Below, in pieces: positions 23,072 through 31,042 of a stretch of DNA of 64,000 bases; position 1 is the first letter of the stretch; each line of letters starts with the position of its first letter. The position numbers were made by a program, and so were the translations under genes. The DNA is from CAXTSE01 sp964246985 (lineage in GTDB: Bacteria; Actinomycetota; Actinomycetes; Actinomycetales; Microbacteriaceae), in assembly GCA_964246985.1 (NCBI GenBank), contig CAXTSE010000016.1:8012-72011 (forward strand), written 5' to 3'. The notes beneath the pieces are model-generated. The model had not been told where the DNA came from and ran no database searches. It saw only the letters and a list, made by a program, of their open reading frames with translations.

Positions 23072-25374
23072 CGACATTCCAGGACCAGCCGCTCTCGCGG
23101 CGCGCGGTCCGGCAGAACGAGCGCGATCAGGCCGAGCCTGATGCCACGTCGGTCGACGCCGCCTCCGCCCCCGAAGCCCCTGCCGAGCCCCTCACCTACG
23201 CGACGCAGAGCCGCCCCCCGGTGCCCGAATACGACGGCCCCAGCTTCCGCGTGCGCGCGGTTCCCGCGGCGGAGCAGGCCGACGCGTCGGAGACACCGGC
23301 CGTTCCGCAGTCCGAGGGCGGCTACCGTCCGCGCGACTTCAGTCCCGAGGGTCGCCGCGCGACCGGCGCGCCGTCGTGGGCGCCGCAGTACGGCGGCGTC
23401 GGAGACGACGGAGCGCTCGAGTACCAGACGCAGGGCCGCGTTCCGGCTCAGCCGATCGCCGCAGAGCCCGAGGAACCGGTGTCCCCGGTCGCCGCCGCGA
23501 GTGCGGCGCCTGCTGGCTCGCTCGCCGCGAGCCTCGGTGCTCCTGTCGGCGCGCCGCCCGCGACAGCCGAGCCGGCATCCGAGGTGCCCGCTGACGTCCT
23601 CTCCCCGATCTCCGACGATGTGCTCGGGCCGATCGAGCACACGCTGACCCGTCGTGAGCTGCGCGCCCTGCGCGATGCCCACCGTCTGCGCACCGCATCC
23701 ACCCCTGTCGTCGACCCGGCGGGCGAGCTCGCCCCGCAGGCGGCGCCGTCGTCGCGCCTCGACTCCGCTGTCGCCGAATTTGACGCCCTCGCCCAGGCCC
23801 GCGAGGCCGCCGGGGTGGACGAGCCGCGGGCCGCTCCGCGCGGCCGCCGCGCCTACGCTCCCGCGACCAACGAGGTCGCGCCGGCGCCGCTCGCGTCGGT
23901 CGACGAGGTGCCCGCCGCCGAGGCTGCGCCTGCCGTCGAGACCGCGCCAGCCGAGACCGCACCAGCCGACACCGCACCTGACGAGACCGTCGAACCCGCT
24001 CCCGCCCCGGCCGAGGCGGTGCACCCCGACGTCGTCGAGGCCGAGGCCGAGGCCGTCCAGTCCGACGCGGATGCGCTTGCCCCCTTCGATGAGGATGCCG
24101 CGTTCGCCGACCCCGCGCTCTACGTGCAGCCCTCGACGGCCGAGCCCGTCGTCGATCCCGCCGTCGAGCAGGTCTCCGAGCTGCCCGCCGCCGAGCAGTC
24201 CTGGGCGGCCGAACCGGTCCCGCTCGTCGAGCCGCCCGCCTACGGCTATACCGCTCCGCAGCCCGTCGCGCCCGCCTACGTCGCGCCCGAGCACCCTGAG
24301 TCCTTCGGCCAGCCTGCGCAGTTCGAGCAGCCTGACCCGTCCGACCCGCCTGTCACGTCCGACCAGCCTGTCTCGTCCGACCAGCAGGACGAGCAGGTCG
24401 AGATACCCGACCCGGAGCACGACGGCTACGTCCTGCACGAGCCCGAAGCCCCCGTCGCCGACTCGCCGCTCTCGGCCTTCGAGGCGCTCTTTGCGCCTCC
24501 CGCCGCGCCCGAGCCCGCGCCCGAGCCCGAGCGATTCGTTGCCCAGCCGGCTGCCGAGGCCCCGGCGTTCGAGCACTCCGTCTACGCCCAGCCCGAGCCG
24601 CCGGCCTACGTCCAGCCCGAGCCGCCCGTCGCCGAGCAGCCCGTCTACGAGCAGCCGGTCCACGAGCAGCCCGTCTACGAGCAGCCGCCGATCGCCGAGA
24701 CCGTGTACGCGGTGCCGGACGCGCCGGCGACCGACGCGCCGTCCGTCGAGTCGTCCGTCGCCGAGCCGATCGCCGAGCTCCCCGTCCCGTCCGAGCCGGA
24801 GGCCGAGGTCGCGCCCGCCCCGGCGGCGGAGATCGTGGTCCCCGCCGCCGCGGTCCCCGCCGAGTCCACGACCACCGTCGTCGATGTCGAGGTCGATCCC
24901 GCCGCGCCGTCGGTCGGCCACTGGTCGACGCAGGCCGAGCTCGAGGACGAGACCCAGCAGGGCAACGCGATGTTGGCGGGCGGGGTCGGCATCGGCAGCG
25001 CGCCGCTCACGACCAGTGCTCTCGTGCTGCCGAGCATCCCCGACCAGTTCGGGCCGAACACGGGCGAGGTGCTCGTCACCGGCTCGATCTCGCTGCCGGA
25101 GAGCTTCTCGGTCACCGGGGCGCACCCGGCGCAGCTCGATCAGTCCGACCTCGACCACATGCTCGACCCGGGCGACCACCAGGTCGCGTCCACCGACTCG
25201 CAGCCGGTCCGCGCGATCCGCGCCGTCAGCACGCACACGTCGTCGCGCAACGTCATCAGCACGACCAAGCCGAAGGGCAACCGCGCCCTGACCGTCCTCA
25301 TCGTCGCCGCGAGCGCCATGGCGGCCGTCGTGATCACCCTCCTCGTCGTCGGCCTCGCCTCGGGTCAGCTCTGA
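23068..25374 (+). CDS. Large disordered, C-tail-anchored protein
   Basis: 768 aa. Nearly all of it is a low-complexity Ala/Pro/Glu/Val-rich cytoplasmic region. Recognisable pieces are an Arg-rich helix LSRRAVRQNER near residue 9, a similar LTRRELRALRDAHR near 192, and repeats of the type (Y/H)EQPV around 520-545. A more ordered block (about 610-720; TGSISLPESFSVTGAHP) precedes a basic segment and one membrane helix at the very end (ALTVLIVAASAMAAVVITLLVVGL). It is between nadD and rsfS, and overlaps nadD by four bases, so it is cotranscribed. No family is recognised; a scaffold or envelope-tether role is only a guess. Confidence 0.75.
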   Translation: MTTFQDQPLSRRAVRQNERDQAEPDATSVDAASAPEAPAEPLTYATQSRPPVPEYDGPSFRVRAVPAAEQADASETPAVPQSEGGYRPRDFSPEGRRATGAPSWAPQYGGVGDDGALEYQTQGRVPAQPIAAEPEEPVSPVAAASAAPAGSLAASLGAPVGAPPATAEPASEVPADVLSPISDDVLGPIEHTLTRRELRALRDAHRLRTASTPVVDPAGELAPQAAPSSRLDSAVAEFDALAQAREAAGVDEPRAAPRGRRAYAPATNEVAPAPLASVDEVPAAEAAPAVETAPAETAPADTAPDETVEPAPAPAEAVHPDVVEAEAEAVQSDADALAPFDEDAAFADPALYVQPSTAEPVVDPAVEQVSELPAAEQSWAAEPVPLVEPPAYGYTAPQPVAPAYVAPEHPESFGQPAQFEQPDPSDPPVTSDQPVSSDQQDEQVEIPDPEHDGYVLHEPEAPVADSPLSAFEALFAPPAAPEPAPEPERFVAQPAAEAPAFEHSVYAQPEPPAYVQPEPPVAEQPVYEQPVHEQPVYEQPPIAETVYAVPDAPATDAPSVESSVAEPIAELPVPSEPEAEVAPAPAAEIVVPAAAVPAESTTTVVDVEVDPAAPSVGHWSTQAELEDETQQGNAMLAGGVGIGSAPLTTSALVLPSIPDQFGPNTGEVLVTGSISLPESFSVTGAHPAQLDQSDLDHMLDPGDHQVASTDSQPVRAIRAVSTHTSSRNVISTTKPKGNRALTVLIVAASAMAAVVITLLVVGLASGQL

Positions 25375-25424
25375 CCCGCCACCGTGACGCTCGCCCTCTT
25401 CTCCGCACCCACTCGAAGGACTCC

Positions 25425-25808
25425 GTGACCGCCTCCGATCACTCGCGCGCACTCCTGCGCACCGCCGCTCTCGCCGCCGACTCCAAGCAGGCCGACGATC
25501 TCGTCGCCCTCGATGTCTCGGGGCCCCTGCCCCTGACCGACGTGTTCCTGCTGGCCACAGGCCGCAACGAGCGCAACGTGCAGTCGATCGCCGGCGAGGT
25601 CGAGGATCAGCTCAACGCCTCCGGCGTGAAGACCCTGCGCCGCGAGGGTCGAGCCGAGGGCCGCTGGATCCTGCTCGACTTCGGCGACCTCGTGGTGCAC
25701 GTCTTCCACGAGGAGGACCGCATGTACTACTCGCTCGAGCGCCTGTGGAAGGACTGCCCGGTCATCGCCCTCGACCTGCCATCAGCCACGGCCGCAGAGC
25801 GCGCGTGA
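25425..25808 (+). CDS. rsfS: Ribosome silencing factor RsfS
   Basis: Binds L14 and blocks subunit joining when nutrients are low. 127 aa. Core motifs are ALDVSGPLPLTDVFLLATG and GRWILLDFGDLVVHVFHEEDRMYYSLERLW, as in the family. GTG 25425 has AAGGA nine bases upstream. The 3' end overlaps the opposed ABM-domain gene by 47 bases. Confidence 0.95.
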   Translation: MTASDHSRALLRTAALAADSKQADDLVALDVSGPLPLTDVFLLATGRNERNVQSIAGEVEDQLNASGVKTLRREGRAEGRWILLDFGDLVVHVFHEEDRMYYSLERLWKDCPVIALDLPSATAAERA

Positions 25809-26325
25809 CGAGCGGCAGCGCCAGGTAGGTCATGATCGGCGTCACGACGACGACGGCCGTGAGCACCCGCAGCGCCAGAGGCCAGTCCGGGATCAGGACG
25901 CTCAGCAGCGCATTCGCGCCGAGGCTGAGCGGATAGAACACCAGGAAGATCGACACCATCTGCTTCCAGCGGGGCGGCGCCGCCTCGGGGGAGCGCAGCA
26001 CCTCGACCGACGTCGGCTCGTCGAACCAGCCCTCGATGCCCGTCCGCTGCTCGATGCGGGAGTTCGAGACGAGACCCTGGGCGGATGCCACCCACCACGA
26101 CCGCTCGGGCGAGGACTCCCACGCGGCCAGCGTCGCCGCATCCGCGAACCGGAAGAGCATGTGCCATTCCGGGCTGGTCGGATCGGGCCGCACCCACCCC
26201 GAGCCGAGGTAGCCGGGGGATGCGCTCATGAGCTCCTGGCCGGCGCGCGCCCAGGCGGCCACCTCGCGGGCGCGCTCGGGGTCGACGATCCGGGTGATGG
26301 CCATGGTGATGGGCTCGGCTGCCAT
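25762..26325 (-). CDS. Antibiotic-biosynthesis-monooxygenase-domain membrane protein
   Basis: 187 aa. Residues 1-110 form an ABM (dimeric alpha/beta barrel) domain of the type with GYLGSGWVRP and EWHMLFRFADAATLAAWESSPER. Residues about 125-180 form two membrane helices (MVSIFLVFYPLSLGANALL and LTAVVVVTPIMTYLALPLV). Such ABM-plus-two-helix proteins are widespread and uncharacterised. ATG 26325 is six bases after GATGAT, in line with the leaderless pattern; ATG 26304 is an alternative. It is convergent with rsfS. Confidence 0.8.
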   Translation of the reverse strand: MAAEPITMAITRIVDPERAREVAAWARAGQELMSASPGYLGSGWVRPDPTSPEWHMLFRFADAATLAAWESSPERSWWVASAQGLVSNSRIEQRTGIEGWFDEPTSVEVLRSPEAAPPRWKQMVSIFLVFYPLSLGANALLSVLIPDWPLALRVLTAVVVVTPIMTYLALPLVTRALRPWLMAGRGR

Positions 26326-26337
26326 GCGTCCATCATC
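26323..26337 (-). promoter_or_regulatory. Leaderless -10 (GATGAT-N6-ATG)
   Basis: GATGAT (26337-26332) and ATG 26325; weaker match than the others. Confidence 0.35.
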
Positions 26338-26358
26338 GCGTGCGGTGGCCGTGCGGTT

Positions 26359-26373
26359 TGTCGAGACCCCGCG
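26359..26373. repeat. Short intergenic repeat TGTCGAGACCCCGCG
   Basis: Second copy of the 15-mer at 15166-15180; it lies upstream of the tRNA-Ala promoter region (TAGTAACCT near 26381). Confidence 0.4.
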
Positions 26374-26413
26374 GCGGATGTAGTAACCTGATCCAGTTGC
26401 CTTTCGGGGCCAC

Positions 26414-26490
26414 GGGTCCATGGCGCAGCCCGGTAGCGCACCTGCATGGCATGCAGGGGGTCAGGGGTTCGAATCCCCTTGGATCCACCA
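26414..26490 (+). tRNA. tRNA-Ala (anticodon GGC)
   Basis: The cloverleaf folds fully. The acceptor GGGTCCA pairs with TGGATCC (one G-T pair). D-stem GCGC/GCGC encloses AGCCCGGTA. Anticodon stem CCTGC/GCAGG has loop ATGGCAT, so the anticodon is GGC (alanine, GCC/GCU codons). The T-arm is AGGGG-TTCGAAT-CCCCT. The discriminator A and CCA are encoded. A hairpin terminator follows. Confidence 0.97.
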
Positions 26491-26505
26491 TCGAGAAGCA
26501 TCAGG

Positions 26506-26527
26506 ACGGCCGCCTCCGGGCGGCCGT
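26506..26527 (+). terminator. Terminator of tRNA-Ala
   Basis: ACGGCCGCC pairs with GGCGGCCGT (9 bp, short loop), followed by TCTGCGTTG. Confidence 0.65.
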
Positions 26528-26594
26528 TCTGCGTTGCTGTCAAGGCCTCACCTCTCGGCCCCGGATCCCATATCGTGATCCTCGGAGGCACCCA

Positions 26595-27839
26595 CTGACT
26601 ACAGCGCGCCCTGACCCGGCAGTCCCCGCCCTTCTCGGCCGGTACCGCCCGTCGAGCATCGTCGGACACGGTGGCATGGCGACCGTGTACCGCGCTGTCG
26701 ACGAGTCCCTCGGGCGTGAGGTCGCGATCAAGGTGTTCCGCGCCGGGAAGGCGGCCGATCTCACACGGCACTCGGAGGAGGCTCGGGTCCTGGCCGGCCT
26801 CAACCACCACGGCATCGTGACCCTGCTCGACGCGGGGATCGACGACAGCGATCCGACCGAGCGGCATCCGTTCCTCGTCATGGAGATGGTCGAGGGCGGC
26901 AATCTCGAGGATGCGCTCGCGCAGCGCCGTCTGAACGCGCGCGAGATCGGGGAGATCGCCTACGACCTCGCCGAGGCGCTCGAGTACGTGCACGCCAACG
27001 GGGTCGTGCACCGCGACATCAAGCCGTCGAACGTCATGCTCGTCGAGTACGGCACGTCCGTCTTCCGCACTCGCGCGCGGCTCACGGACTTCGGCATCGC
27101 CCTCGACGGCTCGAGCGCGCGGCTGACGACCGATCAGGCCACGACCGGCACCGCCGCGTACCTCAGCCCCGAGCAGGCGCGCCGCCAGCCGGTCACGACC
27201 GCCACCGACGTCTACTCCCTCGGGCTGGTTCTGCTGCAGTGCTTCACGGGGGAGCTCGCGTTCCCCGGCGAGGCGGTCGAGTCGGCGCTGGCGCGGCTCA
27301 TCGAGGAGCCGCCGGTGCCCGACGACCTGCCCGACGGCTGGACGCCCGTGCTCCGCTCGATGCTGGAGCGGGATCCGGCCGCGCGCCCGCCGATCGACGA
27401 GCTCACGGTGGTGTTCCGCCAGGCCGTGATCTCCGCGAGCGCGCGTCACAAGGTGGAGGCCGAGGGCCCCGCACTCGACGCCGCCCTCGACGCCGCCTTC
27501 GAGCGCATCACCGCGCTGGCCGCCCGCACCCTGCCCGTCCCGATCGCGATCGTCACCCTCGTGGACGACGACCGCGTGTGGTCGACGACCCGACGCGACG
27601 TCCAGCTGGGGGTCGATCCGCGATCTCTCCTGGATGCGACCGCTGCCGGTGCCGCCGGGGTGCGGTTCACCGCCGAGGTGCCCCTCGTCGCGGAGGACGG
27701 CCGGCGCCTCGGAGATCTGACGGTGTTCGATCTCCGTCCGCGGGTGCTGACCGCCGACGAGGGCGAGATCCTCGAGGATCTGGCGGCGATCGTCGTGGAC
27801 GAGCTGGAGCTGCGTCGACGGATGTCCGACGCCGAATGA
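26595..27839 (+). CDS. Serine/threonine protein kinase with C-terminal GAF-like domain
   Basis: 414 aa. The kinase domain has the Gly loop GHGGMA (24-29), Lys46 in VAIK, HRD at 139-141 in HRDIKPSN, DFG at 165-167 and GTAAYLSPEQAR. Residues about 290-400 resemble a GAF domain found in actinobacterial sensors (AAFERITALAARTLPVPIAIVTLVDDDRVWS; AEVPLVAEDGRRLGDLTVFD) but lack its middle. No membrane segment is seen, so it is cytosolic. No ATG, GTG or TTG exists in frame between the tRNA and the Gly loop. CTG 26595 lies six bases after a perfect GGAGG (26584-26588), so it is the likely start. A tiny ORF, GTG 26575 to TGA 26598, ends on it (CTGA). Confidence 0.85.
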   Translation: MTTARPDPAVPALLGRYRPSSIVGHGGMATVYRAVDESLGREVAIKVFRAGKAADLTRHSEEARVLAGLNHHGIVTLLDAGIDDSDPTERHPFLVMEMVEGGNLEDALAQRRLNAREIGEIAYDLAEALEYVHANGVVHRDIKPSNVMLVEYGTSVFRTRARLTDFGIALDGSSARLTTDQATTGTAAYLSPEQARRQPVTTATDVYSLGLVLLQCFTGELAFPGEAVESALARLIEEPPVPDDLPDGWTPVLRSMLERDPAARPPIDELTVVFRQAVISASARHKVEAEGPALDAALDAAFERITALAARTLPVPIAIVTLVDDDRVWSTTRRDVQLGVDPRSLLDATAAGAAGVRFTAEVPLVAEDGRRLGDLTVFDLRPRVLTADEGEILEDLAAIVVDELELRRRMSDAE

Positions 27840-27852
27840 TCGGCGGGTCGTC

Positions 27853-28353
27853 TCAGGCGAGCAGGGCCGAGAGCGCGGCGCCGCACCGGCGGTGAGCGAT
27901 CTCGTAGCGGGCGGCGAGGCTCGCCCGCTCGTGCGCATAGTGGCGGGTCATCGACTGGGCGCCCGAGACGCGACCGAGGAGCAGCGAGATCTCGCGGGAG
28001 ACCCGATGATCGGCCGCCGTGCCGCCGGCCGCCCCGCGCCGCTGCGCCTCGAGCTGAGCGATGCGCTGCGCCCAGCACGTGACCTGCCCGTCGAGCTCGA
28101 GTCGACGCTCGTCGAGGGCGACCAGGGCCTCGGCGATGCCCTCGAGTTCACCGCAGTAGCTCGCCATCGTGCGCACGGCGTCGGGATGGCGCTCGACCGG
28201 GAGCTCGGAGGCGACGGATCGGAGCGGGCCGTGGAGGACGTCGGGCATCCCCGCGAGGTCGGGATCGGCGTCGACGAGCTCGCCGGTGACCCCGCGCACC
28301 CGTCGGACGAGCGCGAGCACGGCTGTCGCGTCGAATGCGGTCTCGAATTCCAT
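27853..28353 (-). CDS. Predicted all-helical protein, unknown function
   Basis: 166 aa, almost entirely helix-forming, with heptad-like Leu/Ala spacing (about 60-105 and 120-165). No signal peptide or membrane segment. The size and helical hairpins recall ESX/WXG-associated proteins, but no WXG motif is present, so I do not assign it there. The ribosome site GGAGGGGGG precedes ATG 28353. It converges on the kinase gene and is divergent from the LLM oxidoreductase. Confidence 0.65.
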   Translation of the reverse strand: MEFETAFDATAVLALVRRVRGVTGELVDADPDLAGMPDVLHGPLRSVASELPVERHPDAVRTMASYCGELEGIAEALVALDERRLELDGQVTCWAQRIAQLEAQRRGAAGGTAADHRVSREISLLLGRVSGAQSMTRHYAHERASLAARYEIAHRRCGAALSALLA

Positions 28354-28438
28354 GCGCCCCCCTCCGGCTACAGTCTAGAAACGGCCGTCCTCGGGCGCGA
28401 TCACCCATTCGAGGGAATGCCGGCCACGTCGACACCGT

Positions 28439-28481
28439 TGCAGAAGATGATACGTCTGCATGGAAATGACGTCTGCATGGA
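28439..28481. promoter_or_regulatory. Direct and inverted repeats upstream of the LLM oxidoreductase
   Basis: ACGTCTGCATGGA occurs twice in direct order at 28452-28464 and 28469-28481 (17 bases apart). TGCAGA (28439-28444) and TCTGCA (28455-28460) form an inverted repeat with a 10-base gap. Both lie just upstream of GTG 28496 and look like an operator. Confidence 0.45.
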
Positions 28482-28495
28482 GAGAAGGAGACCCC

Positions 28496-29527
28496 GTGTC
28501 CCAGGAGATCGAGTTCGGAATCGACACGTTCGGCGATGTCACCGTCGACGCGGCCGGGAATCGGCTGCCGTACGACCAGGTCATCCGCAACGTCGTCGAC
28601 CAGGCGGTGCTGGCCGACACCGTCGGCATCGACTTCTTCGGACTGGGCGAGCACCACCGTGACGACTTCGCGGTCTCGGCTCCCGAGGTCGTGCTGGCCG
28701 CAATTGCCAGCCGCACCGAGCGCATCCGCCTCGGCACCGCTGTGACCGTGCTCAGCTCGGACGACCCGGTCCGGGTGTTCGAGAAGTTCGCCACCCTCGA
28801 CGCGGTGTCGAACGGGCGGGCCGAGATCATCATCGGCCGTGGATCGTTCACCGAGTCGTTCCCGCTCTTCGGCTTCGACCTCCGCGACTACGAGAAGCTC
28901 TTCGAGGAGAAGATCGACCTGCTGTCGCATCTCCTCTCCGAGGACCCCGTCACGTGGCAGGGGTCCATCCGACCGCCGCTCGTCGATCAGCAGGTGTACC
29001 CGAAGACGGTCGCCGGTATCCGCACCTGGGTCGGCGTCGGCGGCAGCCCCGAGTCGGTCGTGCGCGCTGCGCACTACGGCCTGCCCCTCGTGCTCGCGAT
29101 CATCGGCGGACAGCCGGAGCGGTTCAAGCCCTACGTCGACCTGTACCACCGCGCTCTCGACCAGATGGAGCAGCCGACCCAGCCCGTGGCCGTGCACTCG
29201 CCCGGCTTCATCGCGGACACCGACGAGGAGGCGGCCGATCTGTACTGGCCGCACCACCAGGTCATGATGGACCGCATCGGTGCCGAGCGCGGGTGGCCGC
29301 CCACGGATCGCGAGCGCTACCAGCACGAGATCACCGACGGCGCGCTGCACCTCGGCTCGCCCGAGACCGTCGCTCAGAAGATCGCGAAGACCGTGCGCGA
29401 CCTCGGCATCCAGCGCTTCGACCTGAAGTACTCGGCGGGCACGCTGCCGCACGAGCACCTCATGCACGCCCTCGAGCTCTACGGCACCACGGTCATCCCG
29501 CGCGTGCGGGAGCTGCTGGCCGACTGA
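28496..29527 (+). CDS. LLM-class flavin-dependent oxidoreductase
   Basis: 343 aa, a luciferase-like TIM-barrel monooxygenase using FMNH2 or F420. Family marks are FGIDTFGDV at the start, FFGLGEHHRDDFAVSAPEVVLAAIASRT, IRLGTAVTVLSSDDPVRVFEKFATLDAVSNGRAE and a WVGVGGSPESVVRAA region. The substrate is unknown. GTG 28496 was chosen because AGAAGGAGA precedes it; an in-frame ATG at 28460 lies inside the repeats and would add 12 non-conserved residues. It is probably a single-gene unit controlled by the upstream repeats. Confidence 0.88.
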   Translation: MSQEIEFGIDTFGDVTVDAAGNRLPYDQVIRNVVDQAVLADTVGIDFFGLGEHHRDDFAVSAPEVVLAAIASRTERIRLGTAVTVLSSDDPVRVFEKFATLDAVSNGRAEIIIGRGSFTESFPLFGFDLRDYEKLFEEKIDLLSHLLSEDPVTWQGSIRPPLVDQQVYPKTVAGIRTWVGVGGSPESVVRAAHYGLPLVLAIIGGQPERFKPYVDLYHRALDQMEQPTQPVAVHSPGFIADTDEEAADLYWPHHQVMMDRIGAERGWPPTDRERYQHEITDGALHLGSPETVAQKIAKTVRDLGIQRFDLKYSAGTLPHEHLMHALELYGTTVIPRVRELLAD

Positions 29528-29543
29528 CGGCCGGCCCGCCTGT

Positions 29544-29558
29544 CAGGCTGAGGTCGTG
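29544..29558 (+). promoter_or_regulatory. Leaderless -10 (CAGGCT-N6-GTG)
   Basis: CAGGCT at 29544-29549 and GTG 29556; the first base deviates from TANNNT. Confidence 0.4.
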
Positions 29559-30347
29559 ACCCCGGCCCCGTACACCACGACTCGGGAGGTGCACCTCGGG
29601 CTGACGGTCGTCGTGAAGCACTTCCCGCAGGGCGCGCAACCCGAGCACCACGATGACGACCCCGCGTTCGTGCTCGTGCACGGGGTCGGCGTCTCGTCGC
29701 GCTACTTCGAGCCGCTGGCGGCTCAGCTCGCGCGGCGAGGGCCGGTGCACGTCCTCGACCTGCCCGGCTTCGGCGCCGCCCCGCGTCCGCGCGGTCGCAT
29801 GGGGATCGCGGATCATGCGGCCGTCCTCGCGTCGTTCCTCGAGCGCTCCGGACTCATCGATCCGGTCGTCGTCGGGCACTCCTGGGGAGCGCAGGTCGTC
29901 TCGCTCACCCTGCTCGACCACCCCGGCCTGACCGACCGCGCGGTGCTCATGTCGCCCACCCTGCATCCGGGCATCCGGACCTTCTGGCGCGCCTTCGGCA
30001 ATCTCCTGCGCGACGCCCTGCGCGAGCCTCCGGTCGTGTTCGGCATCGCCTTCGTCGACTACATCATCCGATCCGGCCCGCCCTACCTGCTGCGCCATGT
30101 CCCGTCCATGCTCGCCGACCGGATCGAGGACCGCATCGGCCTCCTGCGTGCGCGCATCCTCGTGATCACCGGGGACCGCGATCCGCTGGTCGACTCGGCG
30201 TGGGCTCGCGAGCTGGCAGCGCGGGGAACGCGCTCCGAGTTCCGCGAGGTGCGCGGTCCGCATGTGATCATGCACACGGAGCCGGAGATGATCGCGCGCT
30301 GCATCCTGGAGTTCGCGGACGCGGACGACAGGAAGGAGGACGCATGA
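29556..30347 (+). CDS. Alpha/beta-hydrolase
   Basis: 263 aa. The oxyanion region FVLVHGVGVSSRYF, nucleophile Ser109 in VGHSWGAQ, an Asp near ITGDRDPLV and His near GPHVIMHTEP give a complete catalytic triad. It is a cytosolic esterase/lyase-like fold of unknown substrate. It overlaps the next hydrolase gene by ATGA, and that gene in turn overlaps an exporter gene, so all three form one operon. Confidence 0.87.
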   Translation: MTPAPYTTTREVHLGLTVVVKHFPQGAQPEHHDDDPAFVLVHGVGVSSRYFEPLAAQLARRGPVHVLDLPGFGAAPRPRGRMGIADHAAVLASFLERSGLIDPVVVGHSWGAQVVSLTLLDHPGLTDRAVLMSPTLHPGIRTFWRAFGNLLRDALREPPVVFGIAFVDYIIRSGPPYLLRHVPSMLADRIEDRIGLLRARILVITGDRDPLVDSAWARELAARGTRSEFREVRGPHVIMHTEPEMIARCILEFADADDRKEDA

Positions 30348-31042
30348 GGCGCAGCGAGATCGCGCGCCGGGCAGCCCTCGACTACCGGAACGCGCTGCGG
30401 CTGCGCGGACTGCTGATCACGCAGCCGAGGGTGCCCGCGCGCTACGCCTCGGGCACCCGACGGCCGGTCGTCGTCCTGCCCGGCGTCTACGAGACCTGGC
30501 ACGCGATGATCCCGATCGCGGATGCGCTCAGCGATCGCGGGCATCCGGTGCACGTGGTCCCCGGCCTGGGCGCCAACGCCGGACCGATCCCCGACGCGGC
30601 CCGACTGGTCGCGCGCTTCCTTGAGCAGCGCGAGCTCGACGACGTCGCCCTCGTGGCCCACAGCAAGGGCGGGCTCATCGGCAAGCTGGCGATGGGCGGC
30701 CGAGGTGCCGCGCGCGTCGACCGGCTGGTCGCCCTCGCGACGCCGTTCGCGGGGTCGAGCATGTCGCGGTACATGCCGAGCCGCGCCCTGCGCGCGTTCC
30801 TGCCCAGCGACCCCGTCATCCGGGCGCTCGTCGAGGAGGTCGCGGTGAACGAGCGCATCACGTCCATCTACCCGCGCGTCGACCCGCACATCCCCGGCGG
30901 GTCCCGCCTCGACGGCGCGCACAACGTCGAGCTCGACCTGGTCGGGCACTTCGGGCTGCTGCGTCACCCCGACGGCATCCGCGCCGCCGTCGAGGCCGTC
31001 GAGCGCGAGTCCGCCGCCGGGTCTAGCGTGGGATCTCGATGA
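30344..31042 (+). CDS. Alpha/beta-hydrolase (lipase-like)
   Basis: 232 aa. PVVVLPGVYETWHAMIPIADAL is the oxyanion region and Ser107 in AHSKGG the nucleophile. The layout (VVLPG, GxSxGG, closing LVGHFGLLRHP with the His) matches triacylglycerol-lipase/thioesterase-like proteins. No signal peptide, so probably cytosolic. ATG 30344 has GGAAGGAGG upstream and overlaps the previous stop. Confidence 0.85.
   Translation: MRRSEIARRAALDYRNALRLRGLLITQPRVPARYASGTRRPVVVLPGVYETWHAMIPIADALSDRGHPVHVVPGLGANAGPIPDAARLVARFLEQRELDDVALVAHSKGGLIGKLAMGGRGAARVDRLVALATPFAGSSMSRYMPSRALRAFLPSDPVIRALVEEVAVNERITSIYPRVDPHIPGGSRLDGAHNVELDLVGHFGLLRHPDGIRAAVEAVERESAAGSSVGSR

Noticed and set aside
23068..25374. Cell-wall or mucin-like surface protein
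   Set aside because: No signal peptide and the membrane helix is at the C-terminus with only three residues after it, so the long part should be cytoplasmic.
26414..26490. tRNA-Ala as an integration site for a mobile element
   Set aside because: The gene downstream is a kinase with ordinary composition; no integrase and no repeat of the tRNA 3' end was found in the window.
27853..28353. WXG100/ESX secreted effector
   Set aside because: Size and helices are suggestive, but there is no WXG motif, no C-terminal secretion motif and no ESX gene nearby.
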